Part shown: piece after piece, positions 54,177-63,719 of the stretch
Position numbering within the stretch: position 1 is the first letter of the stretch
Layout of the letters: each line of letters starts with the position of its first letter
Assembly: GCF_002797915.1 (NCBI RefSeq)
Contig: NZ_PGTY01000003.1
Span: 1 to 64,000, forward strand
DNA length: 64,000 bases
Origin: Yoonia maricola
GTDB taxonomy: Bacteria; Pseudomonadota; Alphaproteobacteria; Rhodobacterales; Rhodobacteraceae
Reading direction: 5' to 3'
The notes under the pieces: generated by a model
Told to the model about the DNA's origin: nothing
Databases searched by the model: none
Seen by the model: the letters and a program-made list of their open reading frames with translations, nothing else
Translations under genes and position numbers: made by a program

Positions 54177-54498
54177 GCAAAGACAGGGATGCCTCCGGCG
54201 GAAGTTTGATTGGACATAGAAAGTCGATGGACGTGCGCGCTGGCGAGTTGCCCACTACAGGCAGATCTGGTCAGATCCCCGACAGCGCGACTTTCCACGT
54301 CACGGCCATCAACGCTTCCGCCTGTACCGCACCTCAACGCGTATCCCATCGTGGTTAAAGAAGTCTTGATTTTCTTCGTCCAATCAAACTTCCCCCAGAG
54401 GGTCCGCGCTTTCAACCGGCACCACCGCTAGATATTTGTTTCCAACATGACATTCCGCGCCACCCACGTTACGCTTGGCAAAAAAGGGCAATGAGCAG
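54177..54498. repeat. Inverted-repeat element downstream of the acyl-CoA synthetase
   Basis: Ten bases after the gene stop comes GGGATGCCTCCGGCGGAAGT... (54186-54215). Its GAAGTTTGATTGGAC part recurs inverted at about 54379-54393 within CTTCGTCCAATCAAACTTC, giving a ~200-bp unit with inverted ends. The interior holds shorter inverted words (AAAGTCG/CGACTTT, CAGATCTG) and no gene. The same 30-base unit recurs exactly, inverted, at 63566-63595. Confidence 0.6.
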
Positions 54499-55515
54499 AT
54501 GACGGCACTTGACCGATATGTCCGGTTGGAAAGCGAGGCACTGTGGCGCGCCGCAGCCGATGAGCAGCGCCGTGATGTGAGTATCTCCTTTGGTGACGCG
54601 ACATTGGTGATTGCCGATGCCACCGGCCGCCCCTTGGCCCATTGGTCGCTGCCTGCGTTGATCCGGCAAAACCCCGATGAGGTGCCTGCGATCTACGCCC
54701 CAGATGAAGACGCCAGCGAGATACTGGAGATCGCCGATACAACAATGATCGAAGCCATAGAGGAAGTGCGCAAAGCGCTGGCCAAGGCCCGCCCCAAACC
54801 CGGCAAACTGCGCCACTGGCTGACGGCCGGGCTGATTATACTGAGTTTAGCACTGGCTATTTTCTGGCTTCCCGGTGCATTGACCCGTCAGACGCTTGCC
54901 GTTGTGCCGACCTCAAAACGCAGCGAAATCGGTGTCGAGATGCTGGGCTATCTGCAAATCCAAACCGGGGCTGCTTGCAAGGCCCCGCGCGCGGATGCGG
55001 CGGCAAGGCGGCTTGCGCAGCGTCTTTTTGGCCCTATGACCGTGACACAAATCATCGTCGTACCTGATTTGCGGCAAGGCGCGCTTGCCCTGCCAGGTGA
55101 TTTGATTGTGCTGGATTATGAGGTTTTGCAACTTTCTGATGATCCGGCGGTCGCCGCCGGTTTTATTTTGGCAAGCCACGCTGCCCTCGCGGATGTGGAC
55201 CCGCTTGAAAGCCTGCTACGACAGGAAGGGCTTGGCACCACTTTCCGACTGCTCACGACCGGGGAAATTCCCAGCGAAATCCTACAAAGCAATGTTGCAG
55301 CACTTGCGCAGAACGATGTTACGACACCAGACCCCGGCAGGCTGCGCCGCGTTCTGGCTGATGCGGAAATCCCGCAGGGGCCTTACCTGACGACTATCGA
55401 TGCGCGCACGGGCACGATGCCTGATCTTGGCACTGATCCTTTGGCAGAACGCAGCATTCCTTTGATCTTGCAAGACAGTGATTGGGTCAGCTTGCAGAAT
55501 ATCTGCAATATCTGA
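54499..55515 (+). CDS. Membrane protein with degenerate M48-peptidase-like domain
   Basis: A 338-residue protein unrelated to any family I can name with certainty. Residues 1-100 are soluble and acidic; one membrane helix lies near 106-127. The C-terminal periplasmic part has ALPGDLIVLDYEVLQLSDDP, followed by AVAAGFILASHAALADVDP. The order is that of M48 metallopeptidases (a PGG-strand, then a helix with HExxH), but the zinc site HExxH is absent (ASHAA). An inactive relative is therefore possible. ATG at 54499 is chosen; a TTG at 54475 would extend it by 8. It is convergent with upp. Confidence 0.65.
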   Translation: MTALDRYVRLESEALWRAAADEQRRDVSISFGDATLVIADATGRPLAHWSLPALIRQNPDEVPAIYAPDEDASEILEIADTTMIEAIEEVRKALAKARPKPGKLRHWLTAGLIILSLALAIFWLPGALTRQTLAVVPTSKRSEIGVEMLGYLQIQTGAACKAPRADAAARRLAQRLFGPMTVTQIIVVPDLRQGALALPGDLIVLDYEVLQLSDDPAVAAGFILASHAALADVDPLESLLRQEGLGTTFRLLTTGEIPSEILQSNVAALAQNDVTTPDPGRLRRVLADAEIPQGPYLTTIDARTGTMPDLGTDPLAERSIPLILQDSDWVSLQNICNI

Positions 55516-56148
55516 TTACTTCGTCCCAAACATCCGATCACCCGCATCGCCCAGCCCCGGCACGATATAGCCATGTTCATTGAGGTGGCTATCAATGGCT
55601 GCTGTTACAATCGGCACATCAGGATGCGCCTCTTGCATCCGCGCAATCCCTTCGGGTGCCGCCAGCAGGCAAAGGAAGCGAATGTTCGTGGCCCCCGCCT
55701 CTTTCAGCAGATCAATCGCCGCGACCGAGGAGTTGCCAGTGGCCAGCATGGGATCAACCGCAATTACCAAACGGTCTTCAAGCTCTGTCGGTACCTTGAA
55801 GTAGTATTGCACAGGTTTAAGCGTTGCTTCATCCCGGTAGAGCCCGACAAATCCGACACGCGCGGACGGGATCAGTTCCAACACACCATCAAGAAGCCCG
55901 TTACCAGCGCGCAAGATTGAGACCAGCGCAAGTTTCTTGCCGTCGATGACGGGCGCATCCATCGGCTCCAGCGGCGTATCAATCCGCTTTGTCGTCATAG
56001 GTAACCCACGGGTAACCTCATAGGCGAGTAGCTGGCTAATCTCGCGCAGCAACTGTCGGAACACCGCCGTGGAGGTACCCGTCTGCCGCATCAACGTTAG
56101 CTTGTGTTGCACCAGCGGGTGGGTGACATGGGTGACATGATCGGTCAT
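55516..56148 (-). CDS. upp: Uracil phosphoribosyltransferase
   Basis: A 210-residue enzyme converting uracil and PRPP to UMP. The PRPP loop is seen as [16 protein letters not shown] and the substrate region as [18 protein letters not shown] at the C-terminus, with the N-terminal [14 protein letters not shown] typical of the family. It is the last gene of the salvage operon and overlaps the add stop by 4 bases. Confidence 0.96.
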   Translation of the reverse strand: MTDHVTHVTHPLVQHKLTLMRQTGTSTAVFRQLLREISQLLAYEVTRGLPMTTKRIDTPLEPMDAPVIDGKKLALVSILRAGNGLLDGVLELIPSARVGFVGLYRDEATLKPVQYYFKVPTELEDRLVIAVDPMLATGNSSVAAIDLLKEAGATNIRFLCLLAAPEGIARMQEAHPDVPIVTAAIDSHLNEHGYIVPGLGDAGDRMFGTK

Positions 56149-57134
56149 TGGGCGGGCTCCAGTCGTTTGGCCACGCGGGCCTTTGTGGCGTCATCACAAA
56201 AAGCTGCGGCAAGGGCCGTTTTGTTCAACATGGCAAACTCTTCTTCCTCCCAGCCAAAGGTTTGGTGCAGCATGGCATATTCCGCGGTCATGGTCGTGTG
56301 AAAGAACGGTGGATCATCGGTCGAAACGGTGACTTTCACACCGGCATCGCGCAGCTTTGCAATGGGGTGGCTGTTCCAGCCGTTGACAGCTTTCAACACC
56401 ACGTTCGAGCCGGGGCAAACTTCAAGCACGATGTCTTTCTCAAGGATTTCGTCAATCAGCGCAGGGTCATCGACGGCCCCAATGCCATGGCCAATGCGTG
56501 CCACCTTCAAATCGCGGATCGTCTCGGCCACCATCGTCGCCCCGCCCCATTCTCCCGCATGGCACGTCAACGGGATCCCCGCCTCGCGTGCCATGTCAAA
56601 GCTATAGGCATAGTCCGCAGGACGCCCCACCATTTCACCGCCCGCCATGCCGTAACCGGTGATGAAATCGCCAAAGGTTTCAGCCGCGCATTTTGCCGCA
56701 GGCTTGCAGGCCTCTGGCCCGAAATGACGGATGCCCGTGACAATCCCTTTCAGCGTGATGCCAAGTTTATCTTCTGCTTCTTGCGCCGCATCTTCCATGG
56801 CTGCCAGATAGTCTTTCCATGCCGCCAGATCACCGCCGCCACAAAAATCAGGTGATACAAAGGTCTCCATGTAGACGACACCATGTGCGGCTGTTTCTTC
56901 CAGTACGGCCATGGTCAGGCGGCGGAAGTCTTCGGGGCTTTGCAATGTGGTGCAGGCCGCCTCGTAAACTTGAAGAAAATGATCGAAATCGCGGAAAGCA
57001 TAGCCCCCGTCATCAGCGAATATCCCGCTGATATCGATCTTCTTCTCTGCCGCAAGCCCCCTGATGAACGCAGGCGGCGCACAGCCTTCAAGATGCGTGT
57101 GCAGTTCCACTTTCGGCAATGTTTGAAAACTCAT
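56145..57134 (-). CDS. add: Adenosine deaminase
   Basis: A 329-residue zinc enzyme of the amidohydrolase superfamily deaminating adenosine to inosine. Metal and catalytic residues are visible: [28 protein letters not shown] and [13 protein letters not shown]. Overlaps upp and deoB by 4 bases on each side. It supplies inosine to a purine salvage route. Confidence 0.94.
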   Translation of the reverse strand: MSFQTLPKVELHTHLEGCAPPAFIRGLAAEKKIDISGIFADDGGYAFRDFDHFLQVYEAACTTLQSPEDFRRLTMAVLEETAAHGVVYMETFVSPDFCGGGDLAAWKDYLAAMEDAAQEAEDKLGITLKGIVTGIRHFGPEACKPAAKCAAETFGDFITGYGMAGGEMVGRPADYAYSFDMAREAGIPLTCHAGEWGGATMVAETIRDLKVARIGHGIGAVDDPALIDEILEKDIVLEVCPGSNVVLKAVNGWNSHPIAKLRDAGVKVTVSTDDPPFFHTTMTAEYAMLHQTFGWEEEEFAMLNKTALAAAFCDDATKARVAKRLEPAQ

Positions 57135-58306
57135 AGAAAGCTCTTTCCTTGGCCTGCATATGTCACATTCAAATAAGCCGCGACCGAAGCGGCCACATCA
57201 ACGAATGCCAGTTGTCCCAGCGCTTTGGAGCCCAGCCCATGCACCAATACCGGCACACGTTCGCGGGTGTGATCCGTGCCCGCCCATGTCGGGTCATTGC
57301 CATGATCGGCTGTGACGATCAACAAATCATCATCGCGCAGTTTCGGCAGCAAATCTGCAAGGCACGCGTCGAACCATTCCAGATGTTTGCCATAGCCCGC
57401 CGGATCACGCCTGTGCCCATACTCGCTATCAAACTCCACCAGATTGGCAAAGACGAAAGAGCCATCGGCGGCCTCTTTAGCAAGATCATTGATGTGCCCC
57501 ATAAGGGCTACATCGCGCCCCTTGCGCAGATCATCAATGCCGCGCATTGAAAATATATCACCAATCTTACCCACCGCGTGAACCATTCGGCCCGCTTCAT
57601 GCACATAGTCACATAGCGTTGGTGACGGTGGTGCGATGGCAAAGTCTTTGCGATTGGCCGTGCGGGTAAAACTGCCAACCTCGCCTACAAAAGGCCGTGC
57701 GATCACGCGTCCCACTTTCATCTCGTGCAGTGTCGGTGCGAGGTCTTTGCAAAGGGTCATCAGCCGCTCAAGCCCAAAGGTCTTTTCATGGGCAGCGATC
57801 TGCAGCACGCTATCGACTGACGTATAACATATTGGCCAGCCAGTCTTTAGGTGCATAGCACCCTCATCTTCGATCACGGCTGTGCCAGAGGCGTGGCGAT
57901 TGCCCAAAATACCGTCAGTGCCAGCTAGTTTGCATATAAGAGCCGTCACATCATCAGGAAAGGCCGGGTCCGTATCTGGAAACACATGCCAATCCCATGG
58001 CACAGGTACACCAGCCAATTCCCAGTGGCCCGAGGGCGTATCCTTACCGCGCGACACTTCGGTTGCCGCACCCCATGCACCTGTTGGCGCAGCCCCCAGA
58101 CCGGGGGTATCTTCACCGGACGCCAGTTTGACTGCGGCACCAAGGCCCAGCGCGTCCAAGGTCGGCAGATGCAGCCCGGCATCACGGGCAATATGCGCCA
58201 CCGTATTTGCCCCGGTATCAGGCAAATCACCGTTAAAGAACTGATCTGCATCCGGTGCACCACCAATCCCGACGCTGTCAATGACAATCACAAATGCACG
58301 GGGCAT
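57131..58306 (-). CDS. deoB: Phosphopentomutase
   Basis: A 391-residue metal enzyme interconverting (deoxy)ribose-1- and -5-phosphate. Alkaline-phosphatase-fold motifs: IDSVGIGGAPDADQF at the start (the first metal Asp), GRDVALMGHINDLAKE, VEFDSEYGHRRDP, and IVTADHGNDPTWAGTDHTRE. The GTG at 58309 and ATG at 58306 are in tandem; the ATG matches the usual MPRAF start. It overlaps the deoA stop. Confidence 0.95.
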   Translation of the reverse strand: MPRAFVIVIDSVGIGGAPDADQFFNGDLPDTGANTVAHIARDAGLHLPTLDALGLGAAVKLASGEDTPGLGAAPTGAWGAATEVSRGKDTPSGHWELAGVPVPWDWHVFPDTDPAFPDDVTALICKLAGTDGILGNRHASGTAVIEDEGAMHLKTGWPICYTSVDSVLQIAAHEKTFGLERLMTLCKDLAPTLHEMKVGRVIARPFVGEVGSFTRTANRKDFAIAPPSPTLCDYVHEAGRMVHAVGKIGDIFSMRGIDDLRKGRDVALMGHINDLAKEAADGSFVFANLVEFDSEYGHRRDPAGYGKHLEWFDACLADLLPKLRDDDLLIVTADHGNDPTWAGTDHTRERVPVLVHGLGSKALGQLAFVDVAASVAAYLNVTYAGQGKSFL

Positions 58307-59607
58307 CACGTTATCCCTTCAATAACCAAAGGACCTGGCGTTGCCGGTTCACCAATCGTGACCGCGGCTTGTACCGCCATCGCGGCCTCCACGGCGGTAT
58401 CCTCATCGGCGGCATGAACAATGCACAAAGGGTCACCGCGTGTGACAGCGACGCCAAGTCCAACCATCTCAGTCAATCCGACCGCGGGGTTCACCCGGTC
58501 TATTTCAACGCGACGTCCACCCCCCAGAGCAACCACGGCAAGGCCCAATGCCTCGCCGTCAATAGCGGATATATGCCCTGTCGTCGGCGCCGTCACCTCG
58601 CCCACAACGGGTGCTTTGGGTAAATGGGTGTGCCAGTCATGCGCCATATCGGGCGGACCGCCCAATGCGGCGATCATCTGGGCAAAGCGCTCCATGGCGG
58701 CACCAGAACTGATTGTCATCTTTACCTTTTCCACCGCTGTCGCCCTATCTTCGCCTTGCATCATTAAAAGCTGCGCCGATAACCCGACCGTCAGATCATG
58801 TAGTCGGGGGGCCACTGTCCGATCGCCAGCCAAGACTTCCATACAGATACCAACTTCAACCGCATTGCCCAGCGCGGGGGCCAGCGGCTGGCTCATATCG
58901 CTGATTAAGGCGGCAGTCTTGCACCCGGCCCCATTGGCCGCATCAACCAAAGCACGGGCCAAGGCGCGTGCCTCATCGGGGGTTTTCATAAAGGCACCAG
59001 AACCGCATTTGACGTCCAAAATGAGGCTTTCCAATCCGGCAGCCAACTTCTTGGACAGAATAGAGGCCGTGATCAGATCAATGCTCTCGACCGTCGCGGT
59101 TACGTCCCGGATTGCATAAAGGCGGCGGTCGGCCGGGGCGATCTGGCCTGTTGCGCTGACAATCGCACAGCCGACTTCGCGGGTGATCAGGCGCAACTGT
59201 TTTTCAGATACGTTGATATTCAGCCCCGGTATCGCCTCCAACTTATCAAGCGTCCCGCCCGTGTGGCCCAGCCCACGGCCCGAAATCATCGGGACATAGG
59301 CCCCACAGGCCGCCAATACAGGCGCAAGGATCAGCGAGACACAATCGCCCACTCCGCCGGTTGAATGCTTGTCAATCACGGGGCCGGGCAAGTCCCATTT
59401 CATCACATCGCCGCTGTCGCGCATCCCTTGGGTCAGGGCAACGCGGCCTTCGTCGGTCAGACCATTCAGAACCACCGCCATTGCAAAGGCGCCTGCCTGC
59501 GCATCGCTCACAGCCCCCGAAGACAGGCCTTGCGCGAACCACGCCAGTTCCTGCTGAGTTGGGGTCTCTTTCCCACGTATTTTGGCGATAATGGCGCGGG
59601 CGTCCAT
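58306..59607 (-). CDS. deoA: Thymidine phosphorylase
   Basis: A 433-residue enzyme splitting thymidine or deoxyuridine with phosphate. The phosphate-binding signature VIDKHSTGGVGDCVSL is at about residue 78-93, MISGRGLGHTGGTLDKLEAI follows, and the lower domain includes ILDVKCGSGAFMKTPDEA. It works with deoB to turn pyrimidine deoxynucleosides into usable sugar phosphate. The gene is 1 base after cdd. Confidence 0.95.
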   Translation of the reverse strand: MDARAIIAKIRGKETPTQQELAWFAQGLSSGAVSDAQAGAFAMAVVLNGLTDEGRVALTQGMRDSGDVMKWDLPGPVIDKHSTGGVGDCVSLILAPVLAACGAYVPMISGRGLGHTGGTLDKLEAIPGLNINVSEKQLRLITREVGCAIVSATGQIAPADRRLYAIRDVTATVESIDLITASILSKKLAAGLESLILDVKCGSGAFMKTPDEARALARALVDAANGAGCKTAALISDMSQPLAPALGNAVEVGICMEVLAGDRTVAPRLHDLTVGLSAQLLMMQGEDRATAVEKVKMTISSGAAMERFAQMIAALGGPPDMAHDWHTHLPKAPVVGEVTAPTTGHISAIDGEALGLAVVALGGGRRVEIDRVNPAVGLTEMVGLGVAVTRGDPLCIVHAADEDTAVEAAMAVQAAVTIGEPATPGPLVIEGIT

Positions 59608-59608
59608 A

Positions 59609-60001
59609 TTAGACCCGGCTCATGTAGTCGGCGTCAAAACTACCGGGCAAGAGTGCGGCCACGGTGGTTTCATGTACGACACCATCGGTCGTGGCGAGGG
59701 TCACTTTCACATCGCCCTGCGCAAATTCCGCAATCTTCTGGCGGCAGCCACCACAGGGGCTGACCGGTTTGGGACTGTCCGCAATCACGGCAATCTCGGC
59801 AATCGCCGTGTCGCCGCCCGCGACCATCGCCGCGATGGCGCCCGCCTCGGCGCAGGTCCCTTCCGGGTAGGCCACGTTTTCAACATTGCAACCAACGTAA
59901 ACGGTGCCAGACGTCGCGGTCAGCGCCGCCCCGACCTTGAACTTTGAATAAGGCGCATGGGCGTTTTCCCGGACCGCGCGCGCGTTGTCGATCAATGACA
60001 T
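59609..60001 (-). CDS. cdd: Cytidine deaminase
   Basis: A 130-residue tetrameric-type cytidine deaminase. Zinc ligands are Cys of TCAEAGAIAAM and the two Cys of PCGGCRQ, with the catalytic Glu in CAE, matching the short CAE class. Start ATG at 60001 follows GGAGG. The frame extends 18 codons upstream, but without a ribosome site. It heads the cdd-deoA-deoB-add-upp salvage set. Confidence 0.94.
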   Translation of the reverse strand: MSLIDNARAVRENAHAPYSKFKVGAALTATSGTVYVGCNVENVAYPEGTCAEAGAIAAMVAGGDTAIAEIAVIADSPKPVSPCGGCRQKIAEFAQGDVKVTLATTDGVVHETTVAALLPGSFDADYMSRV

Positions 60002-60060
60002 AGGGCCTCCAACAAATCGTCCTGCCAGAGTGTGACGGGACGCGCAGGGATGCAAGTGCG

Positions 60061-61143
60061 TTAGGCCGTCGTAAAGACACCCGGTAACGCCACTTCAAGC
60101 AGTTCCAGATCGTCAGAAGCATCGGCATAGCGTGTCTGCATGCCGGGCGGGATCACAAAAGCATCACCAGGGGCAAGCTGGTAAGGCTCTTTCCCTTCAC
60201 CCTCTAGCGTCATCGTCCCTTCCATGACAAAGGTGAAATGAATATCCGCGTCATGGCATGACCACACAGTATCACCCTGCCCTTTGCGGATAACGGTCAC
60301 ACCTGCGACACCCTTGGTATTGGTCGCAATCGTCGTGTCGCGCGCAAGGAAACCGGGCAATCGCGCAGGCTGCCAATCAGCTTTTGCGCCCTTATTGAAC
60401 ACGAACTTCTGGCCTTGCCATTCGCGATCTGGGCGCAGATGTGGGGTCGGCAGTTCCATATCATGATCAATCTCTGTGATATGTTCGGCCGGGACACCGA
60501 TTTCGATCACCTCGATCCCGTCTGAGGCTTCCAACACCCGATGCCTGATTTCTGGCGGCTGAATAAAGCAATCCCCGGCGGTCAAACGGATCGGCGGACC
60601 TTGGTCTTCGTAAACAACGTCAACCCAGCCGCGATAACAAAAGATCAGTTGGAATCCCACCTTGTGAAAATGCACCATATCCGGGACCGGGCCACCATCG
60701 GGAATACGAATATGGCTTGCAATGATGGACCCGCCCAGACGACTGGGGATCAGATCGCGGTACTGCATGCCCGCGCGGCCAATGACCCAAGGTGCCTGAT
60801 CGGCCAAACGACGGACGACAAAAGCATGGTCGGTCTGCGGCAATTCCAACGGCGGGTTCAATGGATGCACTTCAACGCGGGTGCCACCCGGCGAGGTTAA
60901 TTCCGTCTCGCCGCCAGCGAAACCCGTATCATCTGTCGCAATCCTAAGGTCTGGGTTCACGCCGACACCCTGTTGCAACCGCACCCGCAGCCCATGTCCC
61001 GCATAAACAGCAACCGTAGGGTCATCGGCAGGGTAAATCATTTCCAGCCGCATCCCCAAGGTATCACCAAAAAACCCAAGGTCGGCGCGCAGGTCCGTTG
61101 TATGCAGGTACACTTCAGCCCGTATTTCATGTGTATTCGTCAT
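60061..61143 (-). CDS. VOC (glyoxalase-like) and double cupin fusion protein
   Basis: A 360-residue protein. Residues about 8-98 resemble a VOC/glyoxalase module (VYLHTTDLRADLGFFGDTLG with MIYPADDPTVAVYAGHG). Two cupin domains follow: 155-225 (VHFHKVGFQLIFCYRGWVDV ... LTAGDCFIQPPEIRH) and 285-352 (DIHFTFVMEGTMTLEGEG ... LAPGDAFVIPPGMQTRYADA). Both cupins show HxH-type metal positions and the G-D-x-PP loop. The family function is unknown; a dioxygenase, isomerase or ligand-sensing role is possible. It lies 59 bases upstream of cdd and may be its own transcription unit. Confidence 0.75.
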   Translation of the reverse strand: MTNTHEIRAEVYLHTTDLRADLGFFGDTLGMRLEMIYPADDPTVAVYAGHGLRVRLQQGVGVNPDLRIATDDTGFAGGETELTSPGGTRVEVHPLNPPLELPQTDHAFVVRRLADQAPWVIGRAGMQYRDLIPSRLGGSIIASHIRIPDGGPVPDMVHFHKVGFQLIFCYRGWVDVVYEDQGPPIRLTAGDCFIQPPEIRHRVLEASDGIEVIEIGVPAEHITEIDHDMELPTPHLRPDREWQGQKFVFNKGAKADWQPARLPGFLARDTTIATNTKGVAGVTVIRKGQGDTVWSCHDADIHFTFVMEGTMTLEGEGKEPYQLAPGDAFVIPPGMQTRYADASDDLELLEVALPGVFTTA

Positions 61144-61212
61144 GTTTTACACCCTGTCCTTGCCATGTATTATTTGCAAGAGTAGGCGCATCGCGATTGA
61201 CCACAGCATATA

Positions 61213-61248
61213 GTTTCCTTAAGGGAAACAAAATGGTTTAATGCTAAA
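61213..61248. promoter_or_regulatory. Two adjacent palindromes upstream of maeB
   Basis: GTTTCC-TTAAG-GGAAAC (61213-61229) and GTTTA-ATGC-TAAAC (61235-61248) lie back to back in the divergent promoter region, ending 18 bases before the maeB ATG. The site is suitable for an operator controlling malic enzyme or the cupin gene. No regulator gene is adjacent. Confidence 0.5.
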
Positions 61249-61266
61249 CTATATTTGGAGAACACG

Positions 61267-63546
61267 ATGGCAGATGATGCAAAAGACAGCCTGAGAGAGG
61301 CCGCACTTCACTATCACAAGTTCCCCAAACCCGGAAAACTCGAAATTCGCGCAACCAAACCGCTGGCAACAGGCCGCGATCTGGCCCGCGCCTACTCCCC
61401 CGGCGTGGCGGAAGCCTGTACCGAGATCAAAGCCGATCCTGACACCGCACGCGACTATACCTCGCGCGGCAATCTGGTAGCGGTTGTCACCAATGGATCG
61501 GCCGTTCTGGGGCTTGGCAATATCGGCGCGCTGGCCTCCAAGCCGGTAATGGAAGGCAAAGCGGTTCTGTTTAAGAAATTCGCCAATATCGACTGTTTCG
61601 ACATCGAGTTGAACGAACCCGATCCCGCAAAACTGGCCGATATCGTTTGCGCGCTGGAACCCACCTTCGGTGCGATCAACCTGGAAGATATCAAGGCGCC
61701 TGACTGTTTCATCGTTGAAAAGCTGTGTAATGAGCGGATGAACATCCCCGTTTTTCATGACGACCAGCACGGCACAGCGATTGTCGTCGGGGCGGCGGCC
61801 ACGAACGCCTTGCGCATCGCCGATAAGAAATTCGAAGACATCAAGATCGTCAGCACTGGCGGCGGGGCTGCCGGCATCGCCTGCCTGAACATGCTGCTGA
61901 AACTGGGGGTGAAACGCGAGAACGTCTACCTTTGCGACATCGAAGGCCTTGTTTACCAAGGCCGCGAAAAGGACATGACGCCGCAAAAAGCAGAATATGC
62001 ACAAGGGACGACGACGGCCACGCTGGATGACGTCATTGATGACGCAGATCTGTTCCTCGGCCTCTCTGGCCCGAACATCCTCAAACCAGACATGGTCAAG
62101 AAAATGGCCAACCGCCCGATCATTTTTGCCCTCGCAAACCCTAATCCCGAAATCAGCCCCGATGACGCCCGCACTGCCAATCCGGATGCGATCATCGCCA
62201 CCGGCCGCAGCGACTTTCCCAATCAGGTCAATAACGTTCTATGCTTCCCCTTTATCTTCCGTGGCGCCCTGGACGTCGGCGCGACCGAGATCAACGACGA
62301 GATGAAAATCGCCTGTGTCGAAGGCATCGCCGCCCTTGCCCGTGCGACCACCAGCGCCGAGGCCGCAGCCGCCTACAAAGGCGAGCAACTGACATTCGGG
62401 GCCGATTACCTGATCCCCAAACCCTTTGATCCGCGCCTGATGGGCGTGGTCGCCAGCGCCGTCGCCGGAGCCGCGATCAAAACCGGCGTCGCAAAGCGCC
62501 CTGTTGCAGATATGGACGCCTACAAAGCCAATCTTGACGGCTCTGTTTTTAAATCCGCGATGATCATGCGACCCGTCTTTGATGCCGCGCGTACCGCCGA
62601 ACGCACCATCGTCTTTGCTGAAGGCGAGGATGAGCGCGTGCTGCGCGCCAGCCAGGCGATTATGGAAGAAACGACCGACACCCCTATCCTGATCGGACGG
62701 CCCGAGGTGATTGAACGACGCTGCGAACGCGCAGGCCTGAAAATCCGGCCCGGCGTTGATTTCAGTATCGTGAACCCCGAAAACGACCCGCGCTACCGCG
62801 ACTATTGGGGCACCTATCACGATCTGATGGCACGCAAGGGTGTCACACCGGATCTGGCCAAAGCGATTATGCGCACCAACACCACCGCAATTGCCGCCGT
62901 TATGGTGCAACGCGGTGAAGCTGACAGCATGATCTGCGGCACCTTTGGGCAATACCTCTGGCACCTGAAGTACATATGCGAGGTTCTCGGCACCAAGGCG
63001 TTCCACCCGATTGCAGGTCTGTCGCTGATGATCCTCGAAGACGGGCCACTCTTCGTGGCTGACACGCAGGTGCATCCCGAACCGACCCCGCAGCAAATCT
63101 CCGAAACAGTTATCGGTGCCGCACGCCATGTGCGCCGCTTTGGTGTTGATCCAAAGATAGCACTGTGTTCACACAGCCAGTTCGGCAACCTCGACAGCGA
63201 TAGCGGGCGACGAATGCGTGCCGCGATGGACATTCTCGACAGCGCCCCTCGCGACTTTGATTACGAAGGTGAGATGCATGTCGACGCCGCACTTGATGTG
63301 GAACTACGCAACCGCGTCTTTCCCGCAGCCCATCTACCCGGTGCCGCCAACACGCTTGTCTTTGCCAACACAGATGCGGCCTCTGGTGTGCGCAACATCC
63401 TCAAGATGAAAGGCGGGGGGCTTGAGGTCGGCCCGATCCTGATGGGCATGGGCAACCGCTGCCATATCGTGACGCCTTCGATCACGGCGCGCGGGCTGCT
63501 GAATATGTCAGCTGTCGCAGGCACCCCTGTCGCCCACTACGGCTAA
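61267..63546 (+). CDS. maeB: NADP malic enzyme with phosphotransacetylase-like domain
   Basis: A 759-residue hybrid enzyme that decarboxylates malate to pyruvate, making NADPH. The malic enzyme part (about 1-425) has [47 protein letters not shown] and [13 protein letters not shown]. The C-terminal part (about 430-750) is the phosphotransacetylase module, thought in this family to sense acetyl-CoA and not to be catalytic. ATG at 61267 follows TGGAGA; a TTG 12 bases upstream is also in frame. It adjoins a propionyl-CoA synthetase gene. Confidence 0.94.
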   Translation: MADDAKDSLREAALHYHKFPKPGKLEIRATKPLATGRDLARAYSPGVAEACTEIKADPDTARDYTSRGNLVAVVTNGSAVLGLGNIGALASKPVMEGKAVLFKKFANIDCFDIELNEPDPAKLADIVCALEPTFGAINLEDIKAPDCFIVEKLCNERMNIPVFHDDQHGTAIVVGAAATNALRIADKKFEDIKIVSTGGGAAGIACLNMLLKLGVKRENVYLCDIEGLVYQGREKDMTPQKAEYAQGTTTATLDDVIDDADLFLGLSGPNILKPDMVKKMANRPIIFALANPNPEISPDDARTANPDAIIATGRSDFPNQVNNVLCFPFIFRGALDVGATEINDEMKIACVEGIAALARATTSAEAAAAYKGEQLTFGADYLIPKPFDPRLMGVVASAVAGAAIKTGVAKRPVADMDAYKANLDGSVFKSAMIMRPVFDAARTAERTIVFAEGEDERVLRASQAIMEETTDTPILIGRPEVIERRCERAGLKIRPGVDFSIVNPENDPRYRDYWGTYHDLMARKGVTPDLAKAIMRTNTTAIAAVMVQRGEADSMICGTFGQYLWHLKYICEVLGTKAFHPIAGLSLMILEDGPLFVADTQVHPEPTPQQISETVIGAARHVRRFGVDPKIALCSHSQFGNLDSDSGRRMRAAMDILDSAPRDFDYEGEMHVDAALDVELRNRVFPAAHLPGAANTLVFANTDAASGVRNILKMKGGGLEVGPILMGMGNRCHIVTPSITARGLLNMSAVAGTPVAHYG

Positions 63547-63559
63547 ACTCCCCTCATCT

Positions 63560-63595
63560 TTCTTCGTCCAATCAAACTTCCGCCGGAGGCATCCC
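63560..63595. repeat. Inverted copy of the GCCTCCGGCGG repeat unit
   Basis: Eleven bases after the maeB stop is the reverse complement of the unit at 54186, identical over 30 bases (63566-63595). No matching arm follows in the 125 bases to prpE, so this is a lone half-unit. Confidence 0.7.
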
Positions 63596-63719
63596 AAAGA
63601 CATCCTAGCAGGCGTGCGGTCAAGATTTTTACAGCCCGCCCAACACAAAGAGCAGTTTCCCTTGCCGTCCTCAGGCGGCACCCTTAACACTTTTCTCAAT
63701 TGCTGTTTGGGAGGACACG

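Noticed and set aside
62239-63129. Long minus-strand reading frame opposite maeB
   Set aside because: Shadow of the malic enzyme-phosphotransacetylase gene; sequence lacks any motif.
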